Origin: JAIOSM01 sp023143455
GTDB taxonomy: Bacteria; Desulfobacterota; Desulfobacteria; Desulfobacterales; Desulfobacteraceae
Assembly (NCBI GenBank): GCA_030632885.1
Contig: DAOVTW010000008.1
Location: forward strand, 1-64,000
Reading direction: 5' to 3'
Length of the DNA stretch: 64,000 bases
Both the position numbers and the translations under genes were made by a program. Shown in pieces: positions 35,176 to 46,100 of the stretch. Each line of letters starts with the position of its first letter. The stretch's first letter is position 1. The notes under the pieces were generated by a model. It was given only the letters and a program-made list of their open reading frames with translations, was not told the origin of the DNA and did no database searches.

Positions 35176-36081
35176 ATGTTATTTTTTCTCCCATCATATG
35201 TTAAAGGGAGCTGTTCATTTTTATTATATACTGTTAATTCTATTCTTTTATGTATGCCTCTTTTCTTAATAGCAAGCATTAAATTTTTTGTTCGTATCCC
35301 ATTTGTAACCGACCTTTGCACAAAAATGCTTATATTTAATGCAAGTTTATGGATAAGTATAAATTCATTTATTATACACTTGTTTAATAAAATAGACTTT
35401 GATATTCGAGGACTTGAACAACTTGAAAAAAAACAATGGTACCTTGTGCTTTCCAATCATCAATCATGGGTTGATATTCTAGTACTTCAAAAAATATTAA
35501 ACAGGAAAATTCCCATGTTGAAATTCTTTTTAAAAAAGGAGCTTATTTGGGTACCATTTCTTGGACTTGCCTGGTGGGCTTTGGATTTTCCATTTATGAA
35601 ACGATATTCAAAAAAGTTTATTGAGGAGAACCCCCATCTGAGGGGGAAAGATTTTGAAAAAACAAAAAAAGCTTGTGAGAAATTTAAAAAAACTCCTGTT
35701 TCTATAATGAATTTTGTCGAAGGAACTAGATTTACAAAAGAAAAGAAAAAACTGTCAAAAGGAAAGTTTGAGAATTTACTTCAACCCAAGGCTGGAGGTG
35801 TGGCATTTGTTTTAGGGTTAATGGGTGAATTTCTTCATAAAATTATTAATGTTACAATAGTATACCCTGAAAGTTCACCAACACTTTGGACATTTATGTC
35901 AGGCAAGACCAAAAAAGTGGTAGTTGACTTTCAAGTACTGCCTGTAACTGATTCGCTTACAGGCGATTTTGTTAATGATAAACTTTTTAAAGATAGATTT
36001 TGTAGCTGGTTAAATATCCTCTGGGAAGAAAAAGATTGTAAAATTGAAAGCCTGTTAAAAGAAAATGATGGTTTTAGATAG
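35176..36081 (+). CDS. 1-acylglycerol-3-phosphate acyltransferase-like (PlsC/YihG family)
   Basis: 301 residues. An N-terminal membrane helix or two, then the HX4D catalytic motif NHQSWVD (94-100), LKKELIWVPFLGLAWWALDF and FVEGTRF (180-186, substrate-phosphate site). This combination fits YihG-type membrane acyltransferases in phospholipid synthesis. The start follows the CtlX-like stop by two bases, so the pair is co-translated. It converges on the FapA-type gene. Confidence 0.88.
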   Translation: MLFFLPSYVKGSCSFLLYTVNSILLCMPLFLIASIKFFVRIPFVTDLCTKMLIFNASLWISINSFIIHLFNKIDFDIRGLEQLEKKQWYLVLSNHQSWVDILVLQKILNRKIPMLKFFLKKELIWVPFLGLAWWALDFPFMKRYSKKFIEENPHLRGKDFEKTKKACEKFKKTPVSIMNFVEGTRFTKEKKKLSKGKFENLLQPKAGGVAFVLGLMGEFLHKIINVTIVYPESSPTLWTFMSGKTKKVVVDFQVLPVTDSLTGDFVNDKLFKDRFCSWLNILWEEKDCKIESLLKENDGFR

Positions 36082-36087
36082 GTAGGT

Positions 36088-38217
36088 TTATGCAATGATC
36101 ATTTCGTATTGACGCCCTCTTTTTTTATCATCATCCTTTTGGTACATAAGTTCCTTGATTTTAGAATTAACTATTTTTTCTTTAATTTGCTTCTCTGAAA
36201 ATTTACCCTGAACCACTGTTCCCGGGAAGATAATCCCTGTTACTTTAATTGTTGTATCACCCTGATTGGCATCGCTCCACTCTGAAAGATGTTTTTTCTC
36301 ATTTCTTAGATCATCAATGCTTTGTTGGGTCTCGGATAAAGAGTCCTCAATGCTTTTAATCCTTTTTTCCAGATCATCTATTTTACCAAAACAGGTTTCA
36401 AGTTTTTTGTTTATTTTGTTTTCCTCGCTTTTTAGAGTATTCAATGTGTTTTTCAAAATACCTGTTTCTTTTTTGTCTCTGGTATTCTCGATAATGGAAT
36501 CTATTTTAGAATTTATTCTTTTTTGATTTGCTTGGGATTTTTCCTGAATATCAGCAAGGCGTGTGGTATTTTTGTGATATTCTTTGTTTTTGTCAATAAG
36601 GTTTTCTAATTTCTTTGTTTCTTTGTTTGTTTCTTTTATAAAGGTGCTTATTTTGTTTTTAATAGCTGCAAGTTCTTTGTTAACAAATACATCTCGACCA
36701 GTTCTTATAATGTTGGGCTCTGAAAGTTCAGTTCCAATTTGTTTTGCAAAAACTCCCATTTTTGCAGTTATTTTACATGAGATTATTTTCCCATCCTTTG
36801 TAATACATGCTCCACTGGTTTCAATTTGGGAGTCTACAACTTCTTTTGTTATGTAGACATTGCCCATACAGACAATTTTTGAGTTGTGGACGAATTTGGC
36901 ATATACATTGCCCTTGGCATAAATTACAGCTTCATTAACCCCGTTTACAATATTTATATTACCTTCAGAATGGACAATTCCACCTTGAATTTCTTGCGCG
37001 CTGATATCATTGCCTCTTACTTCAAATCCATCTTTTATACATCCTTTTATTTTTATATTGCCGTCATATTTAATATGACCTGTTTGGTAATTTACATCTC
37101 CGGTTGTTATATATTCTTGATTAACAACAACAAGGCCTGCCCAGGTAAGTTTTGGATATCCATTGACAGCTGCGAGTATTTTAAGCCGATCTTCAGATAG
37201 TTTTGTTCCTTTCCCATGCCGTAATTTCATATCCTGTGCCTTGTTTGTTGCTAATTCTATATCAAAAACATTTTTCCCACTGGATGACTCTTTAAGAGGT
37301 ATTTTTTCAGATAGAACAGTGCCCTTTTCAACTTGAGGAATCATTCCCCTGTCCTTAAAATCGATTCTTCCACTGGCACTTAACCCCCCAGCTTTTAAAT
37401 GATCTGTATCAAAAAAGTATTCGATTTTTGCATTTTTACCTGATAGAGGTTTAATGCCTTTAGATGCAATAAAACCTTTTTGTTTAAACCCTCTTGATTT
37501 TATAAATCCTAACAAAAGATCATTATTTACAAGTCCAAACGTAATGCCTTTTTTAATAAGAAGGTCTCTGATATCTTCTGGGTTGATGTTATCATCAAAA
37601 TCTTCTGTCTTAGATATTAGTGCTGTCAGGGTGTCTTGCGTGATCTCAAGTTTTATACCGTGTTTAATAATTTCAAAAGTGCTGGTACTTGGTATTGATT
37701 TTTGGTTTTCATCGTTTTTGGTGGTATTTTTTTCTTTGGATTTAAGAGCATCAGAGTTATTATCGGTGTTTGAATAATCACGTTTAATATCTTTGATTAA
37801 TCTGTTTTGTATTTTTAAAATAAAATTACGTTGCTCGATTTTTATTATCCCTGCCTCAACAAGCATATCGCCAATAAGTCTTGGGTTTTTTTTGGTTTTG
37901 AAACTCTGATCTTGTTCTTCTAATACAAGGTCTACTACGCTCTGGGAAATAAACCCTTTGTTTACAGCAATTGTACCAAATTTAATATCTTTTTGTCTTA
38001 ATACTATTGCTTTAGTCGCAGTTATTATCCTTTTTAAATTTTGAGGAGTAATGAGATTGTTAGAAAGAAAATAATCTTTTAACGTTTCTTCAGGGTCACT
38101 CGCATCTGAACATGCATTCATGGCTTCGTCAAATTCCTGTTCAGTTATAAGAGAGTTTTTTATTGCAAGTCTTCCGAGTAATGGGGCCTTAACAAAGCCG
38201 TTGCTATATTTTCCCAT
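36088..38217 (-). CDS. FapA-type (DUF342) protein
   Basis: 709 residues. N-terminal helical modules repeat a pattern like FGTIAVNKGFISQSVVDLVL, similar to the N-terminal repeats of secretion/pilus ATPases. A FapA domain (about 190-500) follows, with GGLSASGRIDFKDRGMIPQV and a right-handed beta-helix of Gly-Asn-Val steps (KIKGCIKDGFEVRGNDISAQ, EGNINIVNGVNEAVIYAKGN). Then come a ~130-residue coiled coil and a short beta tail. Members act in flagellar number control or as surface/polymer scaffolds. It shares this layout with the protein at 50738, so the two are paralogs. Confidence 0.85.
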   Translation of the reverse strand: MGKYSNGFVKAPLLGRLAIKNSLITEQEFDEAMNACSDASDPEETLKDYFLSNNLITPQNLKRIITATKAIVLRQKDIKFGTIAVNKGFISQSVVDLVLEEQDQSFKTKKNPRLIGDMLVEAGIIKIEQRNFILKIQNRLIKDIKRDYSNTDNNSDALKSKEKNTTKNDENQKSIPSTSTFEIIKHGIKLEITQDTLTALISKTEDFDDNINPEDIRDLLIKKGITFGLVNNDLLLGFIKSRGFKQKGFIASKGIKPLSGKNAKIEYFFDTDHLKAGGLSASGRIDFKDRGMIPQVEKGTVLSEKIPLKESSSGKNVFDIELATNKAQDMKLRHGKGTKLSEDRLKILAAVNGYPKLTWAGLVVVNQEYITTGDVNYQTGHIKYDGNIKIKGCIKDGFEVRGNDISAQEIQGGIVHSEGNINIVNGVNEAVIYAKGNVYAKFVHNSKIVCMGNVYITKEVVDSQIETSGACITKDGKIISCKITAKMGVFAKQIGTELSEPNIIRTGRDVFVNKELAAIKNKISTFIKETNKETKKLENLIDKNKEYHKNTTRLADIQEKSQANQKRINSKIDSIIENTRDKKETGILKNTLNTLKSEENKINKKLETCFGKIDDLEKRIKSIEDSLSETQQSIDDLRNEKKHLSEWSDANQGDTTIKVTGIIFPGTVVQGKFSEKQIKEKIVNSKIKELMYQKDDDKKRGRQYEMIIA

Positions 38218-38236
38218 AAATGTATCCCATTATGAA

Positions 38237-39949
38237 TTAAATTATCCCGGCAATTATTCCGGCGATAATATAATTAAATTCAATAATAAATCTAAATTTC
38301 ATTCTGGATTTAATATTTTCTTTATCAATATATATTGTAATATATAGCATTAACAGAGGTGGTATTACAAGAAAAAATCCTAAGCTATTTATAATTTTAA
38401 AAAAAGAAGTTGAAATTAGAATAATTGGTATGGCAATTAAAACTTGTTTAATGATTGTAATACTTTTTTTTTCGCCAATAAGGATTGGTATAGTTTCTCT
38501 GCCAGTAATTCTATCGCCTTGTATTCCAAGGATGTCAATCAATGCCGTTGCAACAAATACTAATCCTGTAGAAAAGATAAAGGCAATACCAGCCGGGAAG
38601 AGATTGCCTGAGTTGGATATAGCAGGGAGAATTGAAGTAACTATTCCCCATGCCGTTGCAATAAGAATGGTTTTTGCACCAGGTATATCTTTTATCCGTT
38701 TTATCTTTTTTATTCCGAAAATAGGTGGAATTATTTTTAAGTTATACGAAAGACCTAAAATACTCATTATAAATAGTAAAGAAAAACAGGTTATATCTGT
38801 TCTGAAAGATAAAAAAAGACCTGCCGCACCAAAAATGCATGTTGTGATGCCAAAAATAGCATAATTATTTTTATATAATTGGGCTCTGTCTGGATTATTA
38901 TATTGGTCAGGTTTTATTGCAAAAAGGTTGTTCATTACCTGCATGGATAAAATATATAAAAATGCTATTGTTGCATGAATAAATATATTTTCAAAAGATT
39001 GAATTTTTGAACAAGCGTATGTCATGCTACCGGCACCTACAGCGAGCATTATGTTGGCGTGTAAAAGAAAGTCTCTTGTTTTGTAAAAAGCATTTGAGAG
39101 TTTACCTTTTTTCCGCAGGTTTTTTTCAATTTCTCTGTATGCTTTGCTGATTATCCAGTTTGGAGTTGATGCTCCAGCAGTAATTGCAATTGATTGAGCT
39201 GAGGATAAAGATGAAAGGTCAAGTTCCGAAATGTCTTCAATGTGGAAGGCTTTCTTGCCTGTTTTATTAGCAATTTTAAAAAGACGTCTGGTGTTACCAC
39301 TCTCTTTCCCGCCAAGAACAATTATGGCATCATTTTTGCCTGCAATGTCTCGTGTTTCCGCCTGACGTTTCTCAGTAGAATTACAAATTGTATTAAATAT
39401 CATATAGTGAGGAAAATTTGTTTTTGTCCATTTTTCTACGTTGTTAAAAAAGATTGTATCCTGTGTTGTCTGTGCAACAATAACAGCTTTATTAAATTCA
39501 GGGAGTGTCTCAAGCTCAATCATATTAGAAATTGTATGCCCGTTATTTTGTGAATAGCCGAGAAGCCCTTTAACTTCAGGATGGTTTTTATCCCCAACAA
39601 TTATTATAGCATACTCTTTTTCTGCATATTTTTTAATAATGGATTGTACCATAACAACCCTTGGGCAGGTCGCGTTAATAACCTTAAAACCAGCATCTGA
39701 TAAAGATTTTTCTTTTTTTGGAGGAATTCCGTGGGCCCTTATTAAAACAATACCTTTGCCATTTTCAGGAATTTTATCAATGGTGGATATACCTTTTTGT
39801 GCAAGGACTTCCATTACCTGAGGATTATGTATTAAAGGACCATATGTATAAAGTGAATCTAAAGAGGAGTTTGATGCATCAAGAGCCATTTCTACAGCTC
39901 GGCGCACACCCATACAGAATCCTGCTGTTCGTGCAACCGTAATTTTCAT
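38237..39949 (-). CDS. ispH: IspH (HMBPP reductase) fused to a UbiA-like prenyltransferase
   Basis: 570 residues. Residues 1-280 are a full IspH: cluster cysteines C12, C95 and C189, with His41, His73, His123 and Thr167-type active-site residues (LIHNPQV, RAHGIPP, NHPEVKG), making IPP/DMAPP for isoprenoids. Residues 290-570 are a polytopic UbiA-like domain with about eight helices. Its second Asp motif is clear (IDILGIQGDR, Asp472 and Asp479); the first is degenerate (NNLFAIKPDQYNNPDR). The fused enzyme would place prenyl-precursor synthesis next to a membrane prenyltransferase. The start overlaps the parB stop by 4 bases. Confidence 0.88.
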   Translation of the reverse strand: MKITVARTAGFCMGVRRAVEMALDASNSSLDSLYTYGPLIHNPQVMEVLAQKGISTIDKIPENGKGIVLIRAHGIPPKKEKSLSDAGFKVINATCPRVVMVQSIIKKYAEKEYAIIIVGDKNHPEVKGLLGYSQNNGHTISNMIELETLPEFNKAVIVAQTTQDTIFFNNVEKWTKTNFPHYMIFNTICNSTEKRQAETRDIAGKNDAIIVLGGKESGNTRRLFKIANKTGKKAFHIEDISELDLSSLSSAQSIAITAGASTPNWIISKAYREIEKNLRKKGKLSNAFYKTRDFLLHANIMLAVGAGSMTYACSKIQSFENIFIHATIAFLYILSMQVMNNLFAIKPDQYNNPDRAQLYKNNYAIFGITTCIFGAAGLFLSFRTDITCFSLLFIMSILGLSYNLKIIPPIFGIKKIKRIKDIPGAKTILIATAWGIVTSILPAISNSGNLFPAGIAFIFSTGLVFVATALIDILGIQGDRITGRETIPILIGEKKSITIIKQVLIAIPIILISTSFFKIINSLGFFLVIPPLLMLYITIYIDKENIKSRMKFRFIIEFNYIIAGIIAGII

Positions 39950-40815
39950 GACACTTTGTTAAGAAGTCCAACAATATGATCAAATTCTTTTTGGTTTATA
40001 AAATTTATTTCAACTTTCCCTTTTTCTCCTTGCTTCATGATTTTGATTTTTGATTTAAATTTTTCTGTAAGTTTTTCTGAAATTTCATGGAGATATATTT
40101 TTTCAGGCGAGATCTTTTGTATTTTTTGGTCGGAAAGTTGTTTTTTTATTGAGTGGATAAATTTTTCAGTCTCTCTTACTGAGAGATCTTTTGCAATAAC
40201 AAGTTGCCATACGTCTAATTGTTCTTCTTCATTTCCTGCTCCAAGGATACTTCTGGCATGTCCCATGGAGATTTTTTTTGAGGTAAGGCTTTCTTTTATT
40301 TTTTCTGGCAGACCTCTTAATCTTAAAAGGTTTGCAACAGTTGATCTGTTCTTTCCGATTTTTTTTGCAATCATTTCCTGGGTATAGTTAAACTCAACAG
40401 CAAGTCTATGGTAAGCATCAGCTTCTTCTAAAGGATTTAGATCTTCTCGTTGAACATTTTCAATTATTGCAACTTCAAGAGCCTGTTCATCTGTTAAATT
40501 TTTTACAAAAACCGGAACATGAGTGAGGTTTGCCTGTTTGGCAGCTCTCAATCTTCGCTCACCTGCAATGAGTTCGTATGAGTCGTCAAGGTTGCGTACA
40601 AGGAGAGGTTGGATAACACCTTGTTCAATAATAGAATTTTTCAGTTTTAATAATTCTTCATCAGAAAAATTAATACGCGGCTGATATCTGTTTGGTTTAA
40701 TATCATCAATTGGACACTGAAAAAGTGTGTCTGTTGAATAATCTCCTGTTTCACCGATGTCAGGAATAAGTGATGCAACTCCTCGTCCAAGCCCTGTTTT
40801 TTTTTGTTTTTTCAT
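39946..40815 (-). CDS. parB: Chromosome-partitioning protein ParB
   Basis: 289 residues. IKPNRYQPRINFSDEELLKL and the GERRLRAA CTP-binding motif are followed by the NVQREDLNPLEEADAYHRL and helix-turn-helix segments (YTQEMIAKKIGKNRSTVANL) that read parS. The C-terminal dimer domain is short but present. It starts 4 bases inside parA and ends inside ispH. No parS consensus was noticed nearby. Confidence 0.95.
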   Translation of the reverse strand: MKKQKKTGLGRGVASLIPDIGETGDYSTDTLFQCPIDDIKPNRYQPRINFSDEELLKLKNSIIEQGVIQPLLVRNLDDSYELIAGERRLRAAKQANLTHVPVFVKNLTDEQALEVAIIENVQREDLNPLEEADAYHRLAVEFNYTQEMIAKKIGKNRSTVANLLRLRGLPEKIKESLTSKKISMGHARSILGAGNEEEQLDVWQLVIAKDLSVRETEKFIHSIKKQLSDQKIQKISPEKIYLHEISEKLTEKFKSKIKIMKQGEKGKVEINFINQKEFDHIVGLLNKVS

Positions 40816-41573
40816 AGCCGCTTAACAAGCTCCCTTGCAAATGATAGATAAGCTTTCGATCCAACTGAAGATTTGTCATAGAAAATTATTGGCACACCAT
40901 AGCTTGGAGCCTCCGCAAGTTTAATGTTGCGTGGAATTTTTGTTTTAAAAACCATATCTTTAAAATATTTTTCAGCTTCTTCAACAACATTTCTTGAAAG
41001 GTTTGTTCTGCTATCATACATTGTAAACAGAATACCTTTAATTTTCAGGCTCGAATTAACAGATGATTTAATTCTTTTGACTGTATCAAGGAGCTGGCTT
41101 AATCCTTCTAAGGCAAAGAACTCGCTTTGGAGTGGCACTACTATTGAAGTTGAAGCGCAAAGTGCATTAAGCGTTAACAGGCTGAGGGAGGGTGGGCAAT
41201 CAATAATAATATATTGAAAATCATCTTTTATTTCTTTTAAAAGGTTTCTTAAAATTTTTTCTCTTTCCTTTGCGGCTATCATTTCTACTTCAAAGCCAAT
41301 AAGGTCAACATTTGCCGGGAGAATTTTTAAGTTTGGTTGCTCTGTGGATAAAATAAGTTCATTAATATCAGCCTCTCCAATCATTGCATCATACATGGAC
41401 TTACCAAGAGATGGTTTGTCTATGCCCAGACTGGTTGTGGTATTTGCCTGGGGGTCACAATCAACAAGCAGAGTCTTCTTGCCAAATTCAGCAAGTGCTG
41501 CTGAAAGATTAACTGCTGTTGTTGTTTTCCCTACTCCGCCTTTTTGATTTGCTAAGCTGATTATTTCTGTCAT
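40812..41573 (-). CDS. parA: Chromosome-partitioning ATPase ParA/Soj
   Basis: 253 residues. Deviant Walker A KGGVGKTTTAVNLSAAL, Walker A' DCDPQANTTTSLG and Walker B YIIIDCPPSLSLLTLNAL identify the small chromosomal ParA. It moves ParB-parS complexes during segregation. Upstream is the selenoprotein gene on the same strand, 53 bases away. In many genomes parAB lie near the origin; the GC-content data needed to judge this here are not available. Confidence 0.95.
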   Translation of the reverse strand: MTEIISLANQKGGVGKTTTAVNLSAALAEFGKKTLLVDCDPQANTTTSLGIDKPSLGKSMYDAMIGEADINELILSTEQPNLKILPANVDLIGFEVEMIAAKEREKILRNLLKEIKDDFQYIIIDCPPSLSLLTLNALCASTSIVVPLQSEFFALEGLSQLLDTVKRIKSSVNSSLKIKGILFTMYDSRTNLSRNVVEEAEKYFKDMVFKTKIPRNIKLAEAPSYGVPIIFYDKSSVGSKAYLSFARELVKRL

Positions 41574-41626
41574 AATTTAATTCCAATATCATACTTTGAA
41601 AAGCAGAGCAATTTTTTTTACTTTTT

Positions 41627-42946
41627 TTACAATTCTGTTTCAGGATGAAATACATTAACTCCTTTTAGATCATCACCGAGATATTCACGTTCATTTGGAC
41701 CTAAAATACCAAGGGATAAACAGAGTAGTGTCCAAATGTGGACTACAGGATAATTGCTACCATAATGTTCGCTCAATTCATGAATTTGTGCATGGCAATT
41801 ATGACATGCTGCAATACAATAATCAGCTCCGGTTGCTTTTATCTGATCATCTTTGATTTTTCCGTATGCAAGTCTTTCTTCTTTGTAGCCAGCCTGGAGA
41901 AATCCACCACCGCCACCACAACAGAAGTTGTTGGACTTGTTTGGTGTCATGTCAATGAAATTTTCTTCACCAACAACTGATTTGACAACAAATCTTAAAT
42001 CATCAGCAATCGGGTCACCATATGATTTACGTACAATCTGGCAAGGATCCTGAACAGTAAATTTGATTTTCAAATCTTTATTCCAGTCAGAACTTGGTTT
42101 AAGCTTTCCTTCCCGTATCCATTTTGCGTAATATTCATAGATATTTTTAATTTCAACGTTATGTTTGATGTTAAATTTTTTCTGTCCTGCCAGGACAGAG
42201 AATGTAACGTGCCCTCACTCGGTGTTGAGGTAGGTTTTACATTTGAGCTTATCTGCTTGATTTAATGTTTGTGTAGCAAGATGTTTCCATGCATCATCAT
42301 CAGCAAGGAACATACAATAATTTTCTCCACCCCATCCCTTACTGCCATAAGTCCAGCTTACACCGGCTTTATGAAGGATTTTCCAGAGAGGAACCATTTC
42401 ATCAGGTTCTGTAACAGGTTCTCTTGAATTTTGATTTATAAAAAACTCAGCTCCTTCTTTGTCTATGGGAGCTTCCATGTCTGCAAATTCAGGTTGCGCT
42501 TCCTGGTATTCTTCAAGAACATCACCCACAACAAATTCAAAGTCATCAGGTGGTGTGCCCATAGCACTTCCTGACTTATTTGTTAAAGCCGCATCACAGG
42601 AACCAAGAATACCTTTTGGCCTGGTTTCTCTAGGCCATGATTGCCTGGTATAAAAGATGAGCTGGGGGATGTTTATCTCCATGGGGCACACATAGATACA
42701 TCTTTGACACATTGTGCACATCCATGCCCATTCTGAGCTTAAAATTTCTTCATCCATCCCAAGTGCTGCCATTCGTAAAAATTTTCTTGGGTCCATATCT
42801 CTAAGCCCGGTTGCAGGGCATCCAGATGAACATGCTCCACAAGTAAGGCATGCATTTAGGTTGCCACCATCAGGCAAAAGTTCCATAACTTTATTTTTGA
42901 ATAGGCTTTTTTTGCCTACTTTAATTTTAATAGCTGCTTCACCCAT
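41627..42946 (-). CDS. Selenocysteine-containing Fe-S oxidoreductase (HdrD/GlpC-like, CCG domain)
   Basis: Two reading frames (42218-42946 and 41627-42214) are in the same frame, separated only by TGA at 42215-42217. Read through, they give 439 residues with Sec244 in NTE-U-GHVTFS, where relatives have Cys before GH. The N-terminus has two 4Fe-4S motifs (C33/C36/C39/C43 and C77/C80/C83/C87). The CCG domain follows with C302, C342/C343, C377, C381 and C384 (FCCGGGGGF, CIAACHNCH), the heterodisulfide-reductase-type catalytic cluster site. A SECIS-like hairpin lies just after the TGA. The unbroken protein beyond the stop has no start or ribosome site of its own. Likely a membrane- or cytosol-associated electron carrier. 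Confidence 0.85.
42182..42198 (-). promoter_or_regulatory. SECIS-like hairpin directing selenocysteine insertion
   Basis: Sixteen bases after the in-frame TGA (minus strand), CTGTCCT-GGC-AGGACAG forms a perfect 7-bp stem with a G-first loop, extended by a T/A-rich lower stem. The loop G lies about 24 bases past the TGA, inside the usual 16-37 base window for bacterial SECIS elements bound by SelB. Confidence 0.75.
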
Positions 42947-43138
42947 GCTATTTTCTCCTCCATTTTAAAACAATTATATTAAATTCCTATTAACATAGTA
43001 TATATTTTCAATGACTTGTTCACCGTACTTATTTCTCGCATTCTAACAATTATGTCAATAGATTTTTGAAAAAAGAGAGTTTGAAAAAGTTTTTGTTTAC
43101 ACTAATATTTGATAAAAAATAGTGTTATTAATACAGGA

Positions 43139-46100
43139 ATGGAAAAAATAAAAAATATACAAAATAGTTTACAGATAAAACCACTGCCGGATCTCCCTAT
43201 ACTGAAAAAAAGAGATGAAATTATTGAAAAAGTTATGAATAATAGCGTTGTTATAATTTCCGGGGAAACAGGTTCCGGCAAGACAACCCAGATACCAAAG
43301 TATCTTTTACAAGCAGGGTTTGGTACCAAAGGAATTATAGGATGTACCCAGCCAAGAAGGATTGCTGCAATAAATGTCGCTTTAAGAATAGCTGAGGAAT
43401 TGGGTCAGAAAGTCGGGGAGTCCATAGGTTATAAGATTAGATTTGATGATAAGTCATCAAAAAATTGTTTGATTAAAATCATGACCGATGGAATTTTGCT
43501 TGCCGAAACCCAAAAAGACAGATTCTTAAATCAATACGAGGCAATTATTGTTGATGAAGCACATGAGCGAAGCCTTAATATTGACTTTACTCTGGGGATA
43601 TTGAGAAATCTTATTAAAAAAAGAAAAGATTTAAAACTCATAATAACATCAGCAACAATAGATACAGAAAAATTTTCTAAAGCTTTTGATAATGCTCCGG
43701 TAATTGAAGTGTCAGGCAGAATGTTCCCGGTTGATGTAAAATATATGCAAGTTCAAAATGAAGAAGATCCAGCAGATTCAAAAAAGGAAGCTGATGATAC
43801 TGAGTATATAGAAGCAACAGCTGATGCAGTTGATCACATTCTTTCAGAGTTTCCAAAAGGTGATATCCTTGTATTTATGCCTACAGAGCAGGATATTTCA
43901 GAGACAATTGAGCTTGTCAGAGCACGGCAAAGAGATCATAGGGGCCTTTTGGTTTTACCTCTTTTTGCCAGACTTTCATCTAAGGATCAGCAGAAAATTT
44001 TTTCAAAAGGACCTTTGAGAAAAGTCATTGTTTCTACAAATGTTGCTGAAACATCCCTTACAATACCTTCAATAAAATATGTTATAGATACAGGACTTGC
44101 AAGAATACCAAGTTATTCACCAAGAACCCGAACCACATCACTTCCGGTAAAAAAGATTTCCAAGAGCAGTGCTGATCAAAGAATGGGAAGATGTGGACGG
44201 GTGGCAAATGGCATGTGCATCAGGTTATTTAGTGAGGAAGATTTTCATTTACGACCATTTTTCACATCTCCTGAAATTGTAAGAAGTAATCTTGCAGAAG
44301 TTATTTTAAGGATGATATCTTTAAAACTTGGTGATGTAAGAAAATTTCCTTTTATTGATTCACCAAGTGAAAAAAGTATTAAGGATGGGTTCAGTACCTT
44401 GCTGGAGCTTGGTGCCATAAAAGAGGAGAAAATTTTTAAGCATCAAAAAACGCAGAAAATATATAGCCTGACAAAAATTGGGAAAATAATGGCGCGTATT
44501 CCTGTTGATCCAAAGCTTTCCAGGATATTGATAGAAGCTGACACTCGGGGATGCCTCAATGAGGCAATAATCATCACATCAGCTCTTGCCATAGCAGATC
44601 CAAGGCAGCGTCCCAGGGAAAAAGCACAACAGGCGGATCAGAAGCATGCCCAGTTGAATGATCCAAGTTCTGACTTTATATCTTATTTAAATATCTGGAA
44701 GACATATAAAGGGGCCCAGAAAAAATTAAAATCCCGGTCAAGTTTAAGAAAATTTTGTAATGACAATTTTCTTTCTTTCAGAAGGCTTAGGGAGTGGGAA
44801 GATATTAGCAGACAGATAAGAAATATTTTAACTGAAAATTCAATCACTGGAAAAAAACTTGCATTTAATACAGGAACAAAAGGGCTGAAGTCAAAAGAAA
44901 ATGAAGTAGGCTCAGATATTTATACTGCTATACATAAATCTTTGCTATCAGGTTATCTTACAAATATTGCCCATAAAAAAGAAAAATATATATTTAATGC
45001 TGCAAAGGGGCAGCAGGTAATGATATTCCCTGGCTCTGGATTGTTTAAGAGTGCGAATGTATGGATTGTGGCAGCTCAGTTTATTCAAACAAGTAAGCTT
45101 TTTGCAAGGTGTGTTGCAAATATTGATCCTGCCTGGGTTGAAGAAATGGGGAAAGATCTTTGTACATATGCGTGGTCTTCACCCCATTATGAAAAGAATA
45201 GGGGAGAGGTGGTTGCAAATGAACAGGTCGCTCTGTTTGGACTGATACTTGTTGGACAAAGGCCTGTTCCCTATGGCAAAGTGAATTCTTCCGAAGCAGG
45301 AGATATTTTTATCAGAAAAGCTCTTGTGGAAGGTGAATTAAATAGAGAGTTCAGCTTTATGACCTATAACAATGAGCTTATAGAAAAAATACAGACTTTA
45401 GAAGGCAAAACAAGGAAAAGAGGTATTGTTGCTACAGAGGATGATATTTTTTTGTTTTATAAAGCAAAGCTTAAAAAAGATTTTTTTAATCTCAGGACGT
45501 TTTCAAAATATATAAAAGATAAAGATGATTCTTTTTTAAGATTGACAGAAAATGATTTAATTAGAGAGCAACTTGATGAAAACGAACTATTTAAATTCCC
45601 TGATACACTTGAGATGGGAAAATCAAAATTTAAACTTGAGTATGTATTTTCTCCTGGTTCAAAAAATGATGGTATCACTGTTAACGTTCCTGCTGTATCA
45701 GCTCCTTCAATATCGCGCTATGCAATAGAGCAACTTGTGCCAGGTCTTTTTGAAGAAAAAATTATAAATCTAATAAAAAATCTTCCAAAAAAATACAGGA
45801 CAAACCTTCTTCCTGTTTCTGAGAAAGCTGCAATAATTGCAAAACAAATGCCAAAAACAGATAAGCCTTTATTTTCATTGTTGAGTTGTTTTGCAAAAGA
45901 CAGGTTCAATCTTAATATACCGGCATCTGCTTGGTCTGACAAAAACCTGGATCAACACCTTAAAATGCGTATTTCAATCAGGAATGAAAAAGATGAAGAA
46001 ATTGAAGCTTCAAGAGATAATTCTTTGATAAACAAATTTTATGACAATGAGTTTTCAAATAAAGGTGTGCTGGAAAAAGAAAAAGCAAAATTTGAAAGAG

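Noticed and set aside
41627..42073. Separate short heterodisulfide-reductase gene starting at a TTG
   Set aside because: No ribosome site, and coding is continuous upstream to the in-frame TGA with a SECIS-like hairpin; better read as one selenoprotein.
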